Of a stretch of 64,000 nucleotides of DNA, positions 11,751 to 22,976 are shown piece by piece. Made by a program: the position numbers and the translations under genes. The stretch is from Acorus gramineus. Its lineage: Eukaryota; Streptophyta; Magnoliopsida; Acorales; Acoraceae. Position 1 is the stretch's first letter; each line of letters begins with the position of its first letter. The DNA is taken from the NCBI GenBank assembly GCA_030737835.1, contig JAUJYN010000017.1:3658001-3722000 (forward strand). Direction: 5' to 3'. The notes under the pieces were generated by a model. It saw nothing but the letters and a program-made list of their open reading frames with translations. It did not search any database and was not told the DNA's origin.

Positions 11751-13189
11751 TAGACAGCAACACTCTAAAGGCCCAGTCAAAGACATTCAGTGATTGAGAC
11801 AAAAAAAAGGTAGATTCAAGCTACCAAATTAATTTTCTTTTCCACAAAAAATCCAATCCAAGTTTTAATCTCACTTCTACAAATTGAACTATAAGAGAAA
11901 TTATCCTCCTCACACACCATACACACACACAGCCTTTATCAATTAATGAAGTTGGATAGGGTGTTTTTAATGGGGGTGATTAATACATAGCAGGGATGAC
12001 CCTGCATATCTGATATGCTGATGAAAGGTAGCATTTGAGCAGTACATCTCACGATGAGAAAAAGGTGTTATCATTGATGGACTTAATATAATATATATAT
12101 TATAAGTGGTTAATGTAAAATGATTTTTGCAAGTAGCACCACAAGCGAACATCACTGGAAGTTTCATTAGAAGACCCTCGTGTACCCAATTTTTAATTTA
12201 AAACCACCGGCCCGGATCAACCAGTTCCACCAAATTAAACTGGTTTCCAGTTTAGTTAACTTCAAAATTCAATATTATATTAGAATAAATTTTAAATTTG
12301 AGCTGCTCTTCATTGATTAAACTAATTGTTTTTGAGAACTGACTACGTGTTTATTTGGACTGATCTATTCTTAAATTATGAAAAACCAGTTGTAATTTAT
12401 CAAAAATTCTAGGTAAAAAAGAAAAATTAAAAAAAATTATAGAGTATCAGAAATTGTGGAAATGCTTTCTAAAAATTTGCATATTATATTTGCCTTAGTT
12501 ATTAATATAGTAGTATAAGGTCATGATTCAATTCTAGTACCCGGCCGTTAGTTCAAAATTTAATGTTATACATACATGCATGTGACACTCAACTATATCA
12601 TTTTATCTATCCAATGAAAGACTTGACTTTAATTTAAAACATTGCCTGCACCTACATTGCTTATACAGTTACCATCTATTTTAGAACCTTGGATAAATGT
12701 CGCATGAAAGTTGAAGTTAGTCGTGGAGTTCCAAGGTCTCCAACATCGTAAATCTATAATTGATAAAGGAGGGATCTTGACAAATGCAGTTTCTTTGTGC
12801 ATTTTTATTTAGTTTTCATAGTAATTCACCAAATATTGTTATGTAAAATGCAGACTAAATAAGTTTTAATTTTTTTATAAAATTATATATATATTTTTTA
12901 TATGAGAGGGACTTTCCGTGGCTGATCTTATGACGAAACTGAAAAGACTATCTCCGCCTGTTTACTCCGGTTTCACATAAAATTCTTTTGAATTTTTGAT
13001 AAAATTTTATACTTACTAACCAAGTACTACTTTATGAAATATATATTTAAATGCTTTAGATGATATAGCATGTGCATCAATGCCCATTGTTTCTTTTCTT
13101 TTTAATGAAATGTCATGGCCCATTGTTAATCAGCGCCCATAGTTAATTAGCATTGTTTTACAATTTTAAGTACAGTTACGAATAAATTT
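11751..13189. other. AT-rich non-coding DNA
   Basis: No credible frame. It holds a short CA-repeat (about 11919-11930) and AT-repeats (about 12088-12102), and is the target region of the copia insertion; the last bases (TATAT, 13190-13194) are one copy of its TSD. Confidence 0.6.
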
Positions 13190-13194
13190 TATAT

Positions 13195-13497
13195 TGTTGT
13201 GAACATGGTGGATAACCACCACTTCTCTCCCATAACCTCCCCCACTCTTCAACTCCATAACCCCCTCATTCAACTCCATAACCCTCCTATTATTGCCCCA
13301 CTATCTCCCCCTCACCTCTATAGACTTGTAACTCTCCACCTTTGGGATTCCTCTATGCACCCTATAAATAGAGGGGTTCTCTCTTGTATTCAACCAACAA
13401 ATAGTGAATAAGAAATCTCTCTCTACTTCTCTTCTCTATATACTTGTGTGCTTTGTTTATATACTCTTATATATCATATTCTATTTAGTTTACAACA
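13195..13497 (+). repeat. 5' LTR of copia element
   Basis: Starts TGTTGTGAACATGGTGG, ends TTTACAACA. A TATAAATA box is at 13373-13380, so transcription should start roughly 30 nt downstream. A 70-codon open frame inside it is present identically in the 3' LTR and simply reflects LTR duplication. Confidence 0.95.
13373..13380 (+). promoter_or_regulatory. TATA box in copia 5' LTR
   Basis: TATAAATA within CCCTATAAATAGAGGGG; the same box in the 3' LTR is at 18657-18664. Its place about 120 bp before the LTR end gives a U3 of about 210 bp. Confidence 0.8.
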
Positions 13498-13979
13498 CGT
13501 TATCAGCACGAGAAGCTCTTGTTAAAGAGAAAGGTTTGTATCGATGGGTTCTTAATGATCTATATCAAAAATATACTCCCCCTTGATGTTATGTATTTTT
13601 ATGTAAATCATCTACTACATACATATGATTAATTTTTTTTCAATATGCATGGAACCGTATGCAAATTATGTGTAGAACCCGTATACATCTATCTTTTATT
13701 TTCATCTGATGTACTGCATACATCTATCTTTTATTTTCCATGCATGCAATCCCCGTGAAAATTTTTCATACATATGTTATGATATGATTAATTTATGAAA
13801 ACTAGTATGCAATTTTCCCATGTAACAGTATGCGGCATCTATCATTTGATTATTTATTTTTCATGTAACTGTTCCATGTTTGTCATCTTCTATTAAAATT
13901 TAAATATTATACATCTATGTGTAGAACCAGAAGTTCTCACAAATATCAATTAATTTGATATTTATATTTGATTTGAAAT

Positions 13980-14640
13980 TCATTTTAATGTTACAATGTC
14001 ATGTGTCCCTATAGAATCATACAAAAACTGTAATTACATGGATTCCTGAAGGACCATGTAGAAGTTATGAATAATGTGTTCCAATAAGACCATGCAAATT
14101 TTATTCTATCCCTGAAGGACTACAAAAATTATTACATGGATCCTTGAAGAATCATGTAAAAGATATGATTAAAAATGTCCATGAAGGACTATGACTATAT
14201 TGTATCCATGAAGAATCATACAAATTTTATTTTATTTTATCCTTGAAGGATTGTACAAAAATTATGATTATATGAATCTTTGAAGGATCATGTAAAATTT
14301 TATTTTGTTCTATCCCTGAAGGACTATACAAAAATCATGATTGTTCGTGTCCCTGTAGGACCAAACAAAAGTTATATGATATATTTTTCAGGTCCTTGAA
14401 GGACCAAATAATAAAAAAAAAAAGATCCATGTATCCCAGCAGGAACATGTAAAATTTTATTTTGTTCTATCCCTGAAGGACTATACAAAAATCATGATTG
14501 TTCGTGTCCCTGTAGGACCAAACAAAAGTTATATGATATATTTTTCAGGTCCTTGAAGGACCAAATAATAATAAAAAAAGATCCATGTATCCCAGCAGGA
14601 ACATGTAAATTATGATTAGATTTCACCATCATCATCATAA
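13980..14640 (+). repeat. Repeat-rich copia leader with a 157-bp tandem duplication
   Basis: The motif CCTGAAGGAC/TGAAGGA(C/T) recurs many times between about 14045 and 14570. A long unit starting TGTAAAATTTTATTTTGTTC is present twice (14291 and 14448, period 157) and nearly identical, apart from the length of an A-run. The stretch has no open frame. Confidence 0.82.
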
Positions 14641-14727
14641 TGAAGAGGATTTAAAGATTAATACCTCATTGACAAAGGTCCATCGGCCATTATGCTTCAA
14701 ATATGCTCCAGTTGTAGCAATATTGAG

Positions 14728-14826
14728 AGCATTAATTTTATATATTCTCGTTGCCGAACAACGATTTTTTTAAAATATCATGTAACTCAACTCAATGGCA
14801 TAGCATCATTACCCGAAGTAAATGCA
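14728..14826 (+). pseudogene. Remnant of copia Gag C-terminal part
   Basis: Translated fragments LILYILVAEQ and, after a shift, VTQLNGIASLPEVNA resemble the LVAEQ...LPEVNA region of plant copia Gag. Upstream and downstream Gag is missing. The match is from memory of the family, so it is moderately confident. Confidence 0.55.
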
Positions 14827-15216
14827 TTTTATTTTATGTTCGCCATGGAAGTTGTGGTCATGAATGATGAGATCATGATTTATATAGTTGAGAAAGCACA
14901 ACAATCATAAAGTTTGTAAAATATCTCAAATCACTAGAAGTGATTTGCTATTAAACTAAAGCAAGGCAAAAGTTGCATAACAAACCCCTAAAATGCAAAG
15001 GAAAATTATTGTCATCTATTTGGTATTTCATAACATAATTTTGGTCATGTACCTGAAGTACGTCCAAATCTTTAAATTGGTTGCATACCTGAAGTATGCT
15101 TAAACTCTTTATTGGTCATGTACTTGATATATGATTAGATATTTGTCAATTTTATATTTACGTCTTTATTTGTTTTTTTTATTATATGAAATGCACTTTC
15201 ATATTTATCTTATTTT

Positions 15217-15490
15217 TTGAGTTTAACATTAATTAATGCAAATGATAATATTATTTTTGGTATTATAAACTTGGTCGAAGGCTCCAGAAGGGCAGATATC
15301 ATGTTATCAAGAGATACAAAATTTTGTATCAACGATGCATTGTATTCATGTAGATCCAGAAGAAGTCTACTGAAGATACCTATCTCAACATATGCCATTT
15401 TAAAATTATGGAGTATCTATGCATTAATAATGTCTCATGCCAGAAGCATACATTAGAAAAGCTTTATGCTCTCTCCTAAGGGTTATTATA
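15217..15490 (+). pseudogene. Copia protease and pre-integrase remnant
   Basis: The frame at 15217 reads NLVEGSRRADIML then FCINDALYSCRSRRSLL, matching the protease region of plant copia polyproteins. The catalytic D-S/T-G/A segment is not present. Near 15440-15476 another frame reads ARSIH then KLYALS, like the start of the GAG-pre-integrase domain, and is followed by a stop. The integrase zinc finger and DDE core that should follow are deleted. Confidence 0.6.
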
Positions 15491-15524
15491 AATATCCATA
15501 TTTACTCATATAAACTAGAAGTTC

Positions 15525-15905
15525 TATGATCTGTTCCTGAAGAACAACGAGAATTATCGTGGAATACATCCACTCTGTCTTATCTAGACTCACGTATCGC
15601 TCAACGTGAAAATCAAATTCCTAATACACGCCAGATGCGTGATAGACCTATAGGTTCAAAAAAAAAAATTCAGCTCCCCAGAAGTGGAGATCAAATGTAA
15701 AATCATGCTCTAATAATGCTCCAGAAGAAGTTATACATAATGTTCCAGAAGAGATTATGAACAATAGATCCACTTTCTCTAAAACTCTAGAAGAGTATAA
15801 TGTCCATGAAGAGAAACGAGTTCCAGAAGTGACTACACAAACTCTTGAAGAGGAAAAGGTACCTAATAATATTAAGATCTCAATATTTTATATGCATATA
15901 AGAGA
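15525..15905 (+). pseudogene. Degenerate duplicate of integrase-tail/linker region
   Basis: Reads PEEQRELSWNT, LSYLDSRIAQREN and, further on, DRPIGSKK, matching PEERRELTWKT, LSHLDSRTNQCET and GRPIGSKD in the intact frame that begins at 15925. It lies directly before that frame, so the linker segment between integrase and RT exists twice, the first copy full of stops and indels. Confidence 0.65.
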
Positions 15906-15924
15906 AATGTGGAATCGCAAATAA

Positions 15925-18237
15925 ATGATCATCGATGACATATTATCATACAAAGTAGATTCTCCTTCTATTATAAGATATCTTGAACCATTGACAGGTG
16001 ATGTTTTTACCGCTCGATTTGCGGATTGTCATTTTGATGAGACAATATTCCCGTCGTTAGGGGGAGAAAATCCGTCGCCAGAAGAACGACGTGAACTTAC
16101 ATGGAAAACTCCATCTTTGTCTCATCTTGATTCTCGCACTAATCAATGTGAAACTGCGCATCAATTGCCAGATGCATTCAATGATGCAGCAAAAGTGATG
16201 AAATCACATATTCCAGCTGCTAATACTCCAGCTCGAATTAATGTTCCAATAGGAAAAACTGTTAATATGCCGGCTAATGAATCAACAAAAACACGCCTGA
16301 AGCGTGGAAGACCTATAGGCTCAAAAGATTCAGCTCCCCGAAGGAGAAAAACAATGAAGAATAATTCTCTAGAAGAGTATGAAACACTTGAAAGACCCAC
16401 AATAATAACTCCTACAGAGGAAGAAGTCCCTGAAGTGACACAAGTCCCTGAAGAGACTGACGTCCCTGAAGTGACGCCCGTGCATGAAGAACAAGTACAT
16501 GGAAATGAAGAAATTTCCATAAATTATGCAAATTCACAAATATTGTGGGATCGAAAGCAAGTGCTTGTTGATGATATATTCTCATTTGCAGTAGCTACAG
16601 AAATCATTTCAGATAATGATTTAGAACCACGTTCAGTGGATGAATGCAGACGAAAAAATTGTTGGCCACAATGGAAAGCTGCTATTCAAACAGAATTGGA
16701 TTCACTTGCAAAACACCAAGTATTTGGACCAGTAGTCCTAACCCCTGAAGGTGTTAAACCAGTAGGATGTAAATGGGTGTTTGCGAGAAAACGAAATGAA
16801 AGAAACGAGATTGTTAGATACAAAGCTCGTCTTGTGGCACAGGGTTTCCTGCAGAGACCTGGGATAGATTTTGAAGAGACATATTCTCCTGTGATGGACA
16901 CAATCACATTTCGGTATTTAATTAGTCTTGTAGTCTCAGAAGGACTTGACATGCAGCTAATGGATGTGGTTACTGCATATTTATATGGAAAATTAGATAC
17001 CGACATTTATATGAAAGTTCCTGAAGGACTAAAATTGCCTGAAGCAAAACCACGAAACATGTACTCAATCAAGCTAAGACGATCCTTGTATGGGTTAAAG
17101 CAATCTGGACGAATGTGGTATAACCGTCTTAGTGAGTACTTAATAAAAGAAGGATATGTCAATGATCCAATATGCCCCTGTATATTTATTAAGAAAACGG
17201 AACTCGGATTTACCATTATTGCAGTATATGTTGATGATATTAATCTAATTGGGACTCCTGAAGAGCTCGAAAAGGCTTCCGAATATCTGAAAAAGGAGTT
17301 TGAAATGAAAGATCTTGGAAAAACAAGATATTGTCTCGGCTTGCAAATTGAGCAAAGTTCAAATGGGATACTTGTTCATCAAACAACATATGTTGAAAAA
17401 ATCCTGAAGCGTTTTAATATGGACAAATGTCATCCATTAAGTACTCCAATGGTAGTAAGGTTACTTGACCCAAAGAAGGACCCTTTTCGTCCAAAAGAAG
17501 ATACTGAAAATCTTCTTGGTCCTGAAGTACCATATCTTAGTGCAATTGGTGCCTTATTATATTTGGCCCAATGCACTAGACCTGACATTGCATTTTCAGT
17601 TAATTTATTGGCCAGATTTAGCTCTGCACCAACTCGAAGGCATTGGAATGGTGTGAAGCACATTTTTCGTTATCTTCGTGGAACGTCAGACATGGGTCTA
17701 TTCTATGCAAAGGATTCCAATAATGGTGCACAACTAAAGGGTTATGCAGATTCAGGATATCTTTCAGATCCTCACAAGGCTCGCTCACAAACAGGCTATG
17801 TATTCACTTGCGGTGGCACAGCAATCTCTTGGCGATCTACGAAACAGACTTTGGTCGCCACGTCTTCTAACCACTCTGAGATTCTTGCACTCCACGAAGC
17901 AAGCCGGGAATGCGTGTGGATAAGGTCTTTGGTTCATCATATTCGTACTGCATGCGGACTATCTCTCATTACAGATGTTCCAACAACTATATATGAAGAC
18001 AATGCAGCATGCATTGCTCAAATCAAAGGGGGATATATCAAGGGTGATAGAACAAAGCATATTTCTCCAAAATTCTTTTACACTCATGAGCTCCAGCAGA
18101 GACATGAAATTGATGTTCAACAAATTCAGTCAAAGGACAATCTTGCAGATTTGTTTACTAAAGCTTTGTCGACATCAACATTCAAGAAGCTGGTGTATGA
18201 AATCGGGATGCGACGAGTTTGCGACCAAAATTCTTGA
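15925..18237 (+). CDS. pol: Copia Pol fragment: integrase tail, reverse transcriptase, RNase H
   Basis: 770 residues, no internal stop. Residues about 1-210 are the integrase tail and low-complexity linker (RGRPIGSKD, then repeats of VPEVTxVPEE). RT follows: WPQWKAAIQTELDSL, CKWVFARKR, LVAQGF, the catalytic YVDD at 435-438, and LYLAQCTRPDIAFSV. RNase H has YADSGY (Asp609), SNHSEILAL (Glu652), EDNAACI (Asp692) and the tail HELQQRHEIDVQQIQSKDNL and DLFTKAL. A TAA codon sits directly before the ATG, so this start is not the natural polyprotein start; the frame is simply what survives of pol. Complete RT and RNase H catalytic residues with lost gag and integrase suggest recent loss or relaxed selection. 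How it would be translated from the element RNA is unclear. Confidence 0.93.
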   Translation: MIIDDILSYKVDSPSIIRYLEPLTGDVFTARFADCHFDETIFPSLGGENPSPEERRELTWKTPSLSHLDSRTNQCETAHQLPDAFNDAAKVMKSHIPAANTPARINVPIGKTVNMPANESTKTRLKRGRPIGSKDSAPRRRKTMKNNSLEEYETLERPTIITPTEEEVPEVTQVPEETDVPEVTPVHEEQVHGNEEISINYANSQILWDRKQVLVDDIFSFAVATEIISDNDLEPRSVDECRRKNCWPQWKAAIQTELDSLAKHQVFGPVVLTPEGVKPVGCKWVFARKRNERNEIVRYKARLVAQGFLQRPGIDFEETYSPVMDTITFRYLISLVVSEGLDMQLMDVVTAYLYGKLDTDIYMKVPEGLKLPEAKPRNMYSIKLRRSLYGLKQSGRMWYNRLSEYLIKEGYVNDPICPCIFIKKTELGFTIIAVYVDDINLIGTPEELEKASEYLKKEFEMKDLGKTRYCLGLQIEQSSNGILVHQTTYVEKILKRFNMDKCHPLSTPMVVRLLDPKKDPFRPKEDTENLLGPEVPYLSAIGALLYLAQCTRPDIAFSVNLLARFSSAPTRRHWNGVKHIFRYLRGTSDMGLFYAKDSNNGAQLKGYADSGYLSDPHKARSQTGYVFTCGGTAISWRSTKQTLVATSSNHSEILALHEASRECVWIRSLVHHIRTACGLSLITDVPTTIYEDNAACIAQIKGGYIKGDRTKHISPKFFYTHELQQRHEIDVQQIQSKDNLADLFTKALSTSTFKKLVYEIGMRRVCDQNS

Positions 18238-18488
18238 AATCTTGTACTTATGAGGGGGAGTAATTTTTTATGACATTTTGCGAACTGTACTCTTTTTCCT
18301 TCGCCTAGGTTTTGTCCCATTGGGTTTTCCTGGCAAGGTTTTAATGAGGCAGTGTCAAACGCATACACTATTATACGATTAAGTTACATTGTACTCTTTT
18401 TCCTTCGCTTTGGTTTTTTCCCATTGGGTTTTCCAAGCAAGGTTTTAATGAGGCAATTTTCTTAGCGTGGTGGTCATCCAAGGGGGAG
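18238..18488 (+). other. Copia 3' untranslated region and polypurine tract
   Basis: Holds two copies of a 104-bp unit (TGTACTCTTTTTCCTTCG at 18286 and 18390), a first purine run TGAGGGGGAG (18251-18260), and the polypurine tract AAGGGGGAG (18480-18488) that primes plus-strand synthesis at the 3' LTR. Confidence 0.85.
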
Positions 18489-18791
18489 TGTTGTGAATAT
18501 GGTGGATAACCACCACTTCTCTCCCATAACCTCCCCCACTCTTCAACTCCATAACCCCCTCATTCAACTCCATAACCCTCCTATTATTGCCCCACTATCT
18601 CCCCCTCACCTCTATAGACTTGTAACTCTCCACCTTTGGGATTCCTCTATGCACCCTATAAATAGAGGGGTTCTCTCTTGTATTCAACCAACAAATAGTG
18701 AATAAGAAATCTCTCTCTACTTCTCTTCTCTATATACTTGTGTGCTTTGTTTATATACTCTTATATATCATATTCTATTTAGTTTACAACA
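18489..18791 (+). repeat. 3' LTR of copia element
   Basis: 303 bp, TGTTGTGAATATGGTGG to TTTACAACA, one visible difference from the 5' LTR. Followed by the TSD TATAT (18792-18796). Confidence 0.95.
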
Positions 18792-18841
18792 TATATGAAA
18801 TTTTAATAAGTTGTATGAACATTAGATGACTAATCGCAATT

Positions 18842-18945
18842 GGCCTGTTGTTTTGTCAACGGGACATGGTAGATGCTTGAGTACTCCAGAGTAGGCCTGT
18901 TGTTTTGTCAACGGGACATGGTGGATGCTTGAGTACTCCAGAGTA
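18842..18945. repeat. 52-bp tandem repeat, two copies
   Basis: GGCCTGTTGTTTTGTCAACG starts at 18842 and again at 18894, each unit ending ACTCCAGAGTA. Only one base differs between copies. Confidence 0.9.
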
Positions 18946-19135
18946 GGTCTGTCAATGGGTCAGGTTCGGGTTGGGTTGGGGTGGACCCGGACTCAACCCG
19001 TGACAGGACCCGACGGATCCGGGTTCAACCCAGGATCCGATGGGTCCGGAAAAATGTAGACCCGGACCTGGACCCGAACCCGTCGAACTCGGGTCGGGTC
19101 CGGGTCCAACCCGACCCGGATGGTTGGAGTCCAGA
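18946..19135. repeat. GGGTCC/GGACCC-rich block, possible MITE remnant
   Basis: Starts GGTCTGTCAATGGGTC and is made of GGGTTCGGGT, GACCCG and CCGGGTCC motifs in both directions. It resembles plant hAT-type MITEs that start with a CTGTCAA motif, but no second terminus or TSD was found. Confidence 0.4.
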
Positions 19136-19352
19136 TTTACGAAGTCACTCATAATTAAGATGATAAGTTTCAAACTATTATGGCCACAACTAAATTTTAA
19201 ATAATCTAATGATTTTTGCATGCATCATCTATAAAATAAAAAAAATAAACAGTATATAAACATCATGTAGATAGGATATTCATAGTCCACTACCCAGCAC
19301 CCAATTATGGAGTGGACCTATAATTTTTTAAAATCTATCACCAAAATTATGA

Positions 19353-19394
<42 letters not shown>

Positions 19395-20996
19395 TTATAA
19401 AAGGCAGGCTTGTAATATCCGATTAAACTATAGTATGCTGCCTTCCACCCATCTCTAATGCTATTACCTGACAAGCAGGTCCTTGAACTCTGGAAACACA
19501 GTATTAGAGGTGACATGTGGGCCTACATAAATAAATCTATCCCACGTGTGCAATTTCAATAAGTTGTTGTCACATACATCTGGCTTTTAAGTTTCATTAT
19601 ATTTGATATTATATATGTGTGTGTGTGTGTGTGTGTGAAAGGGATCCCCCACCCGTTCAACCCAACCCAAGCCCTCCTGATGTATAGTTGATGAAGGCAA
19701 CACAGAAAAAACACACACACACACACGATGATCTTCCCTTCAGTTTAGGATAAGGAACAAGACCTTAGATGAGCTGTACGTGTTTAGTTTTTGGGTACTG
19801 TCATCCACCCAAATTAAAGATCTTTCTTGATCGTCTCTTGTATATAAAAGACCAGATCGAGCACTTTAAATCTCAATGAATATAATGCTTTATTTAAACA
19901 CCCACTTGAATCAATTATGTGAATAACCTAAAGGACAAATATTGAAATTTCATGCCCATCTTAATACAATAATATAGAATGTCGCTTTAGGAGGACCACA
20001 TTAGGTTTGGACAATCCTTTTGACTAATCAAACTAACATAAGTTACATCCACCCAACTACTTGGATTAAGATACACTGGTGGCATGATAGTTACTAAAGG
20101 TCTCATTCGATAGCGGCTTAATTAAGATTTTTCGACTAAGTATACCAAAATTTAACGCACTATAATATTGATAAACTAATTAATCCACCTTTATCTTTGA
20201 AAGACTAATTAGTTTGATTATCTAAATCAATCTTTGTTTTATGTAAAAAGAAAAAGTTTAAATTATCACAGTTGTAAGTGGAATTCATTTTAACATAAAA
20301 GAGATTAGAGGGTGATTAATGCACCCCCTTTTATTATAATACTTTATTTAGTTGAATTTATTTTATTTATCACTCATGATACCCGAGCCCCAAATTATAA
20401 GTCTTACTCACAAGCCCCATTAGGTGTCATTATCTTATTGGATGGTTTGTTAACTTTTGAAAAAAAAAGCAAAATAGCAAAATATGAATCTGCCATTCGT
20501 TAAAAATCCATCTCATTAACCTAAATCCCCCATTTTTCTTGATTCGATTTTACTCTTCTACATGAATCTCGGTTACACTAAATTTACCCATTTTGAAATT
20601 TGAATTTCGAAATCCTTACCTAAATTATAATTTAATTTCTATTTCAATTACACCAAAACTTACCTAAATTGTTTTTTGTCAAAATATTTCAAACGGCCTA
20701 GATTCTTATTTTAAACTTACATTCTTATTATATATATTAATATTTTTTTTAAAGAATGTTATTAATTGAACATTAAAATAGTCAGGCATTTATTGTATTC
20801 AAATTTAAATAAAAAACACATATAGTTACCATATGAAGCAGTTACATTTTATATAGATAGTTACATTTAATAATTAATTATTAATTCCATATTCATCATC
20901 ATGCACACACATCCAACAATGGAAATATCTCATTTCATGAAAAACATATTCTTTATTTAAAAACATCTCACACATCTGTTTTTAAATTGTGCATGA
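19136..20996. other. AT-rich non-coding DNA with microsatellites
   Basis: A TA-repeat (19356-19390), a GT-repeat (about 19615-19637) and an AC-repeat (about 19710-19726). No coding frame longer than about 60 codons and no transposon terminus identified. Confidence 0.6.
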
Positions 20997-21240
20997 AATG
21001 TAAAAAAATTTAGGTAAATATTACTGTTGCGCTACATTTATATAAATGTAACAAATAGTATAAAATGTAAGAATTTTAGGTAAATGTTACTGTTATGTTA
21101 TATTTATGTAAATGTAACAGTGTTATGTAAATGTAACAAACAGTATAATATGTAAGAAATTTAGGTAAATGCTACAGTTATGTTACATTTATATAAATGT
21201 AACAGTGTTATGTAAATGTAACAAACAATATAAAATGTCA
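20997..21240. repeat. AT-rich tandem repeat, about three units
   Basis: Repeated TTTAGGTAAATRYTAC, TATGTAAATGTAACAGTG and ACAAACARTATAAWATGT modules with irregular spacing (about 60-90 bp), diverged and with internal duplications. Confidence 0.75.
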
Positions 21241-21921
21241 CTGATGATCAATATATAAAAAGTTTTCGTGTTTTAGATTTAAAAAATATAACATACATTT
21301 AAAATGTAGATCATAAAAGGTTAATTTCAAATTCATATATAAATGGCATTCAGACAGGATCATTACATGAAAAAAAAAACTTTTTAATATCAGACAAAAC
21401 CAATTGCAAATAAAGCTGAATTGCAAATCCAAAACCTAACAAATATCAAACCTGATCTGACAAACATTGAGATGAAATCTAAATCGAAAAAAGAAAAAAA
21501 ACGAATCAATGACTTCAAATTCATCCAAAGTAGAAATTCAGATCTGCTACTAGGTGTTCTTCATAGAAAATTCAGTTCTGCAAAAAAATCGATTAATAAT
21601 GATGAATGATTAAGAATTAATTGAACATTAAAAAAAAAAGAAATACGGGAATTAATGCTCCTCCACTATGTACGGATGAAGATATGAAAACGAAACCACA
21701 ACCACGTTTTAAGGAGTGGTTATCAATTAAAGCTAAAAATGTATAATAAGTAATGTTCCTTTGTCCGCTCAGGGGACTTGTGATGGGGCCTAAAAGATGG
21801 GCTTAAAAAACATTATTTACAAACAAATGAAAAATGATACCGTTCTTAATCCACCACTCAGGTGAACAAATTAAACCACTATTTGTGGATGAAAATAACA
21901 TTATAATAATAAAAAACCCAA
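21241..21921. other. AT-rich non-coding DNA
   Basis: No supported gene or terminus. Small open frames here have no recognisable domain. Confidence 0.5.
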
Positions 21922-22228
21922 CACCTTTATTTTTAAAAAGGTTTTTTATTTTTTAGTCCCTATAAATTATAGGATTTGGTGATCGATCCCTCACTTATTC
22001 ATATTTCAATTTTAGTCCCTGGATTTTAAAGGGTATGTTTTTTATTAGTTCGTGGGATGGATCTATCACTAAATTATTTGGTTTTGCTTCTAGTCCCTGG
22101 GAGGGACTGAAAGGAATATATTCTTTAAATCTGTAGACTTAAACTGAAATATGAAGAAGTGAATGATCGATTACTAAATCATATAGTTTATAGGGACTTA
22201 AAAATAAAAAACACTGTTTAGAAAGGTG
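21922..22228. mobile_element. Foldback/MITE-like inverted repeat
   Basis: About 307 bp whose two arms are inverted copies. The left arm reads GTTTTTTATTTTTTAGTCCC and TAAATTATAGGATTTGG; the reverse complement of the right arm reads TGTTTTTTATTTTTAAGTCC and TAAACTATATGATTTAG. Pairing extends over about 110 bp per arm, with CACCTTT near both ends. No clear TSD, so the superfamily is not assigned. Confidence 0.7.
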
Positions 22229-22968
22229 CTAGATTATTTTAATTTTATACAACTATTATGCCAGTGGATACACCGCTTGTGTGTCTTTCTTTCCTATAAT
22301 GTATATACACAAAAGTGTGTGTTTGGCTTTGATCATTTCAAAAACGTCGTTTGCGTTGTTTTTAAAGTGGTTGTTGTACCGGCATGAGTTTGGAACCTAG
22401 GATGAACTTAGTCATTAATCAAGATCTTAAAAGAAAAAACAAAAAGAAGAACGTGGTGGACTTTATTCCCAATTGGATTGATAGGTTTGCTTGTCTTAGA
22501 TTCTTTTATTTTTCTATTGTTGTTGACACTTGAAAAAAAAAACACGGTGTGTGTGTGTTTTCTCAATGGACGTGAGAGGCTTGGAAATCTTGGATAGATA
22601 CTTCAAGATATTGTGATTACAAAATATATATTCCATGGACAAGATATGTCTGCTTGTACTGAACCATGTGTTGGAGAAGAAGGTGAGGTGCCACCTATCA
22701 TTATCTCATATTATCCAACGAACCCTTCTTATAAAATAAAAACATCTATGGCTTTTTAATTTAAGGATGGTGATGTTGAACAAATCCATCTCTTCTTCTG
22801 TACTACACTCAACAAAGCAATTTTTTTTATAAAAAAAGATGATACTCAACAAAGCAAGTTGGCTTTTCTTTTTATTCACACGCTTTCCATATGCAGTGGG
22901 TATTATTAAGTGGCGCATCTCTTTGGACCCAAATGTATGATTGTACCACCCGGAACAGTCATATTGGA
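22229..22968. other. AT-rich non-coding DNA
   Basis: No gene recognised. The 22969-22976 bases GTTATATG are the left TSD of the next element. Confidence 0.5.
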
Positions 22969-22976
22969 GTTATATG

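Larger units (their letters stand above)
13195..18791 (+). mobile_element. Ty1/copia element, young, internally defective
   Basis: 5,597 bp flanked by TATAT at 13190-13194 and 18792-18796. The 303-bp LTRs (13195-13497, 18489-18791) differ by eye only at the tenth base (C versus T). Behind the 5' LTR is TTATCAGCACGAG, a motif seen as the primer-site region of many plant copia elements. A polypurine tract AAGGGGGAG abuts the 3' LTR. Inside are, in order, a repeat-rich leader, scraps of gag, protease and pre-integrase, a duplicated integrase-tail/linker region, and an intact RT-RNase H frame. The integrase core is absent, so integration must have used enzymes from another copy. Confidence 0.93.

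Noticed and set aside
13199..13411. 70-codon frame repeated identically at 18493-18705
   Set aside because: It is the LTR of the copia element duplicated, not two genes.
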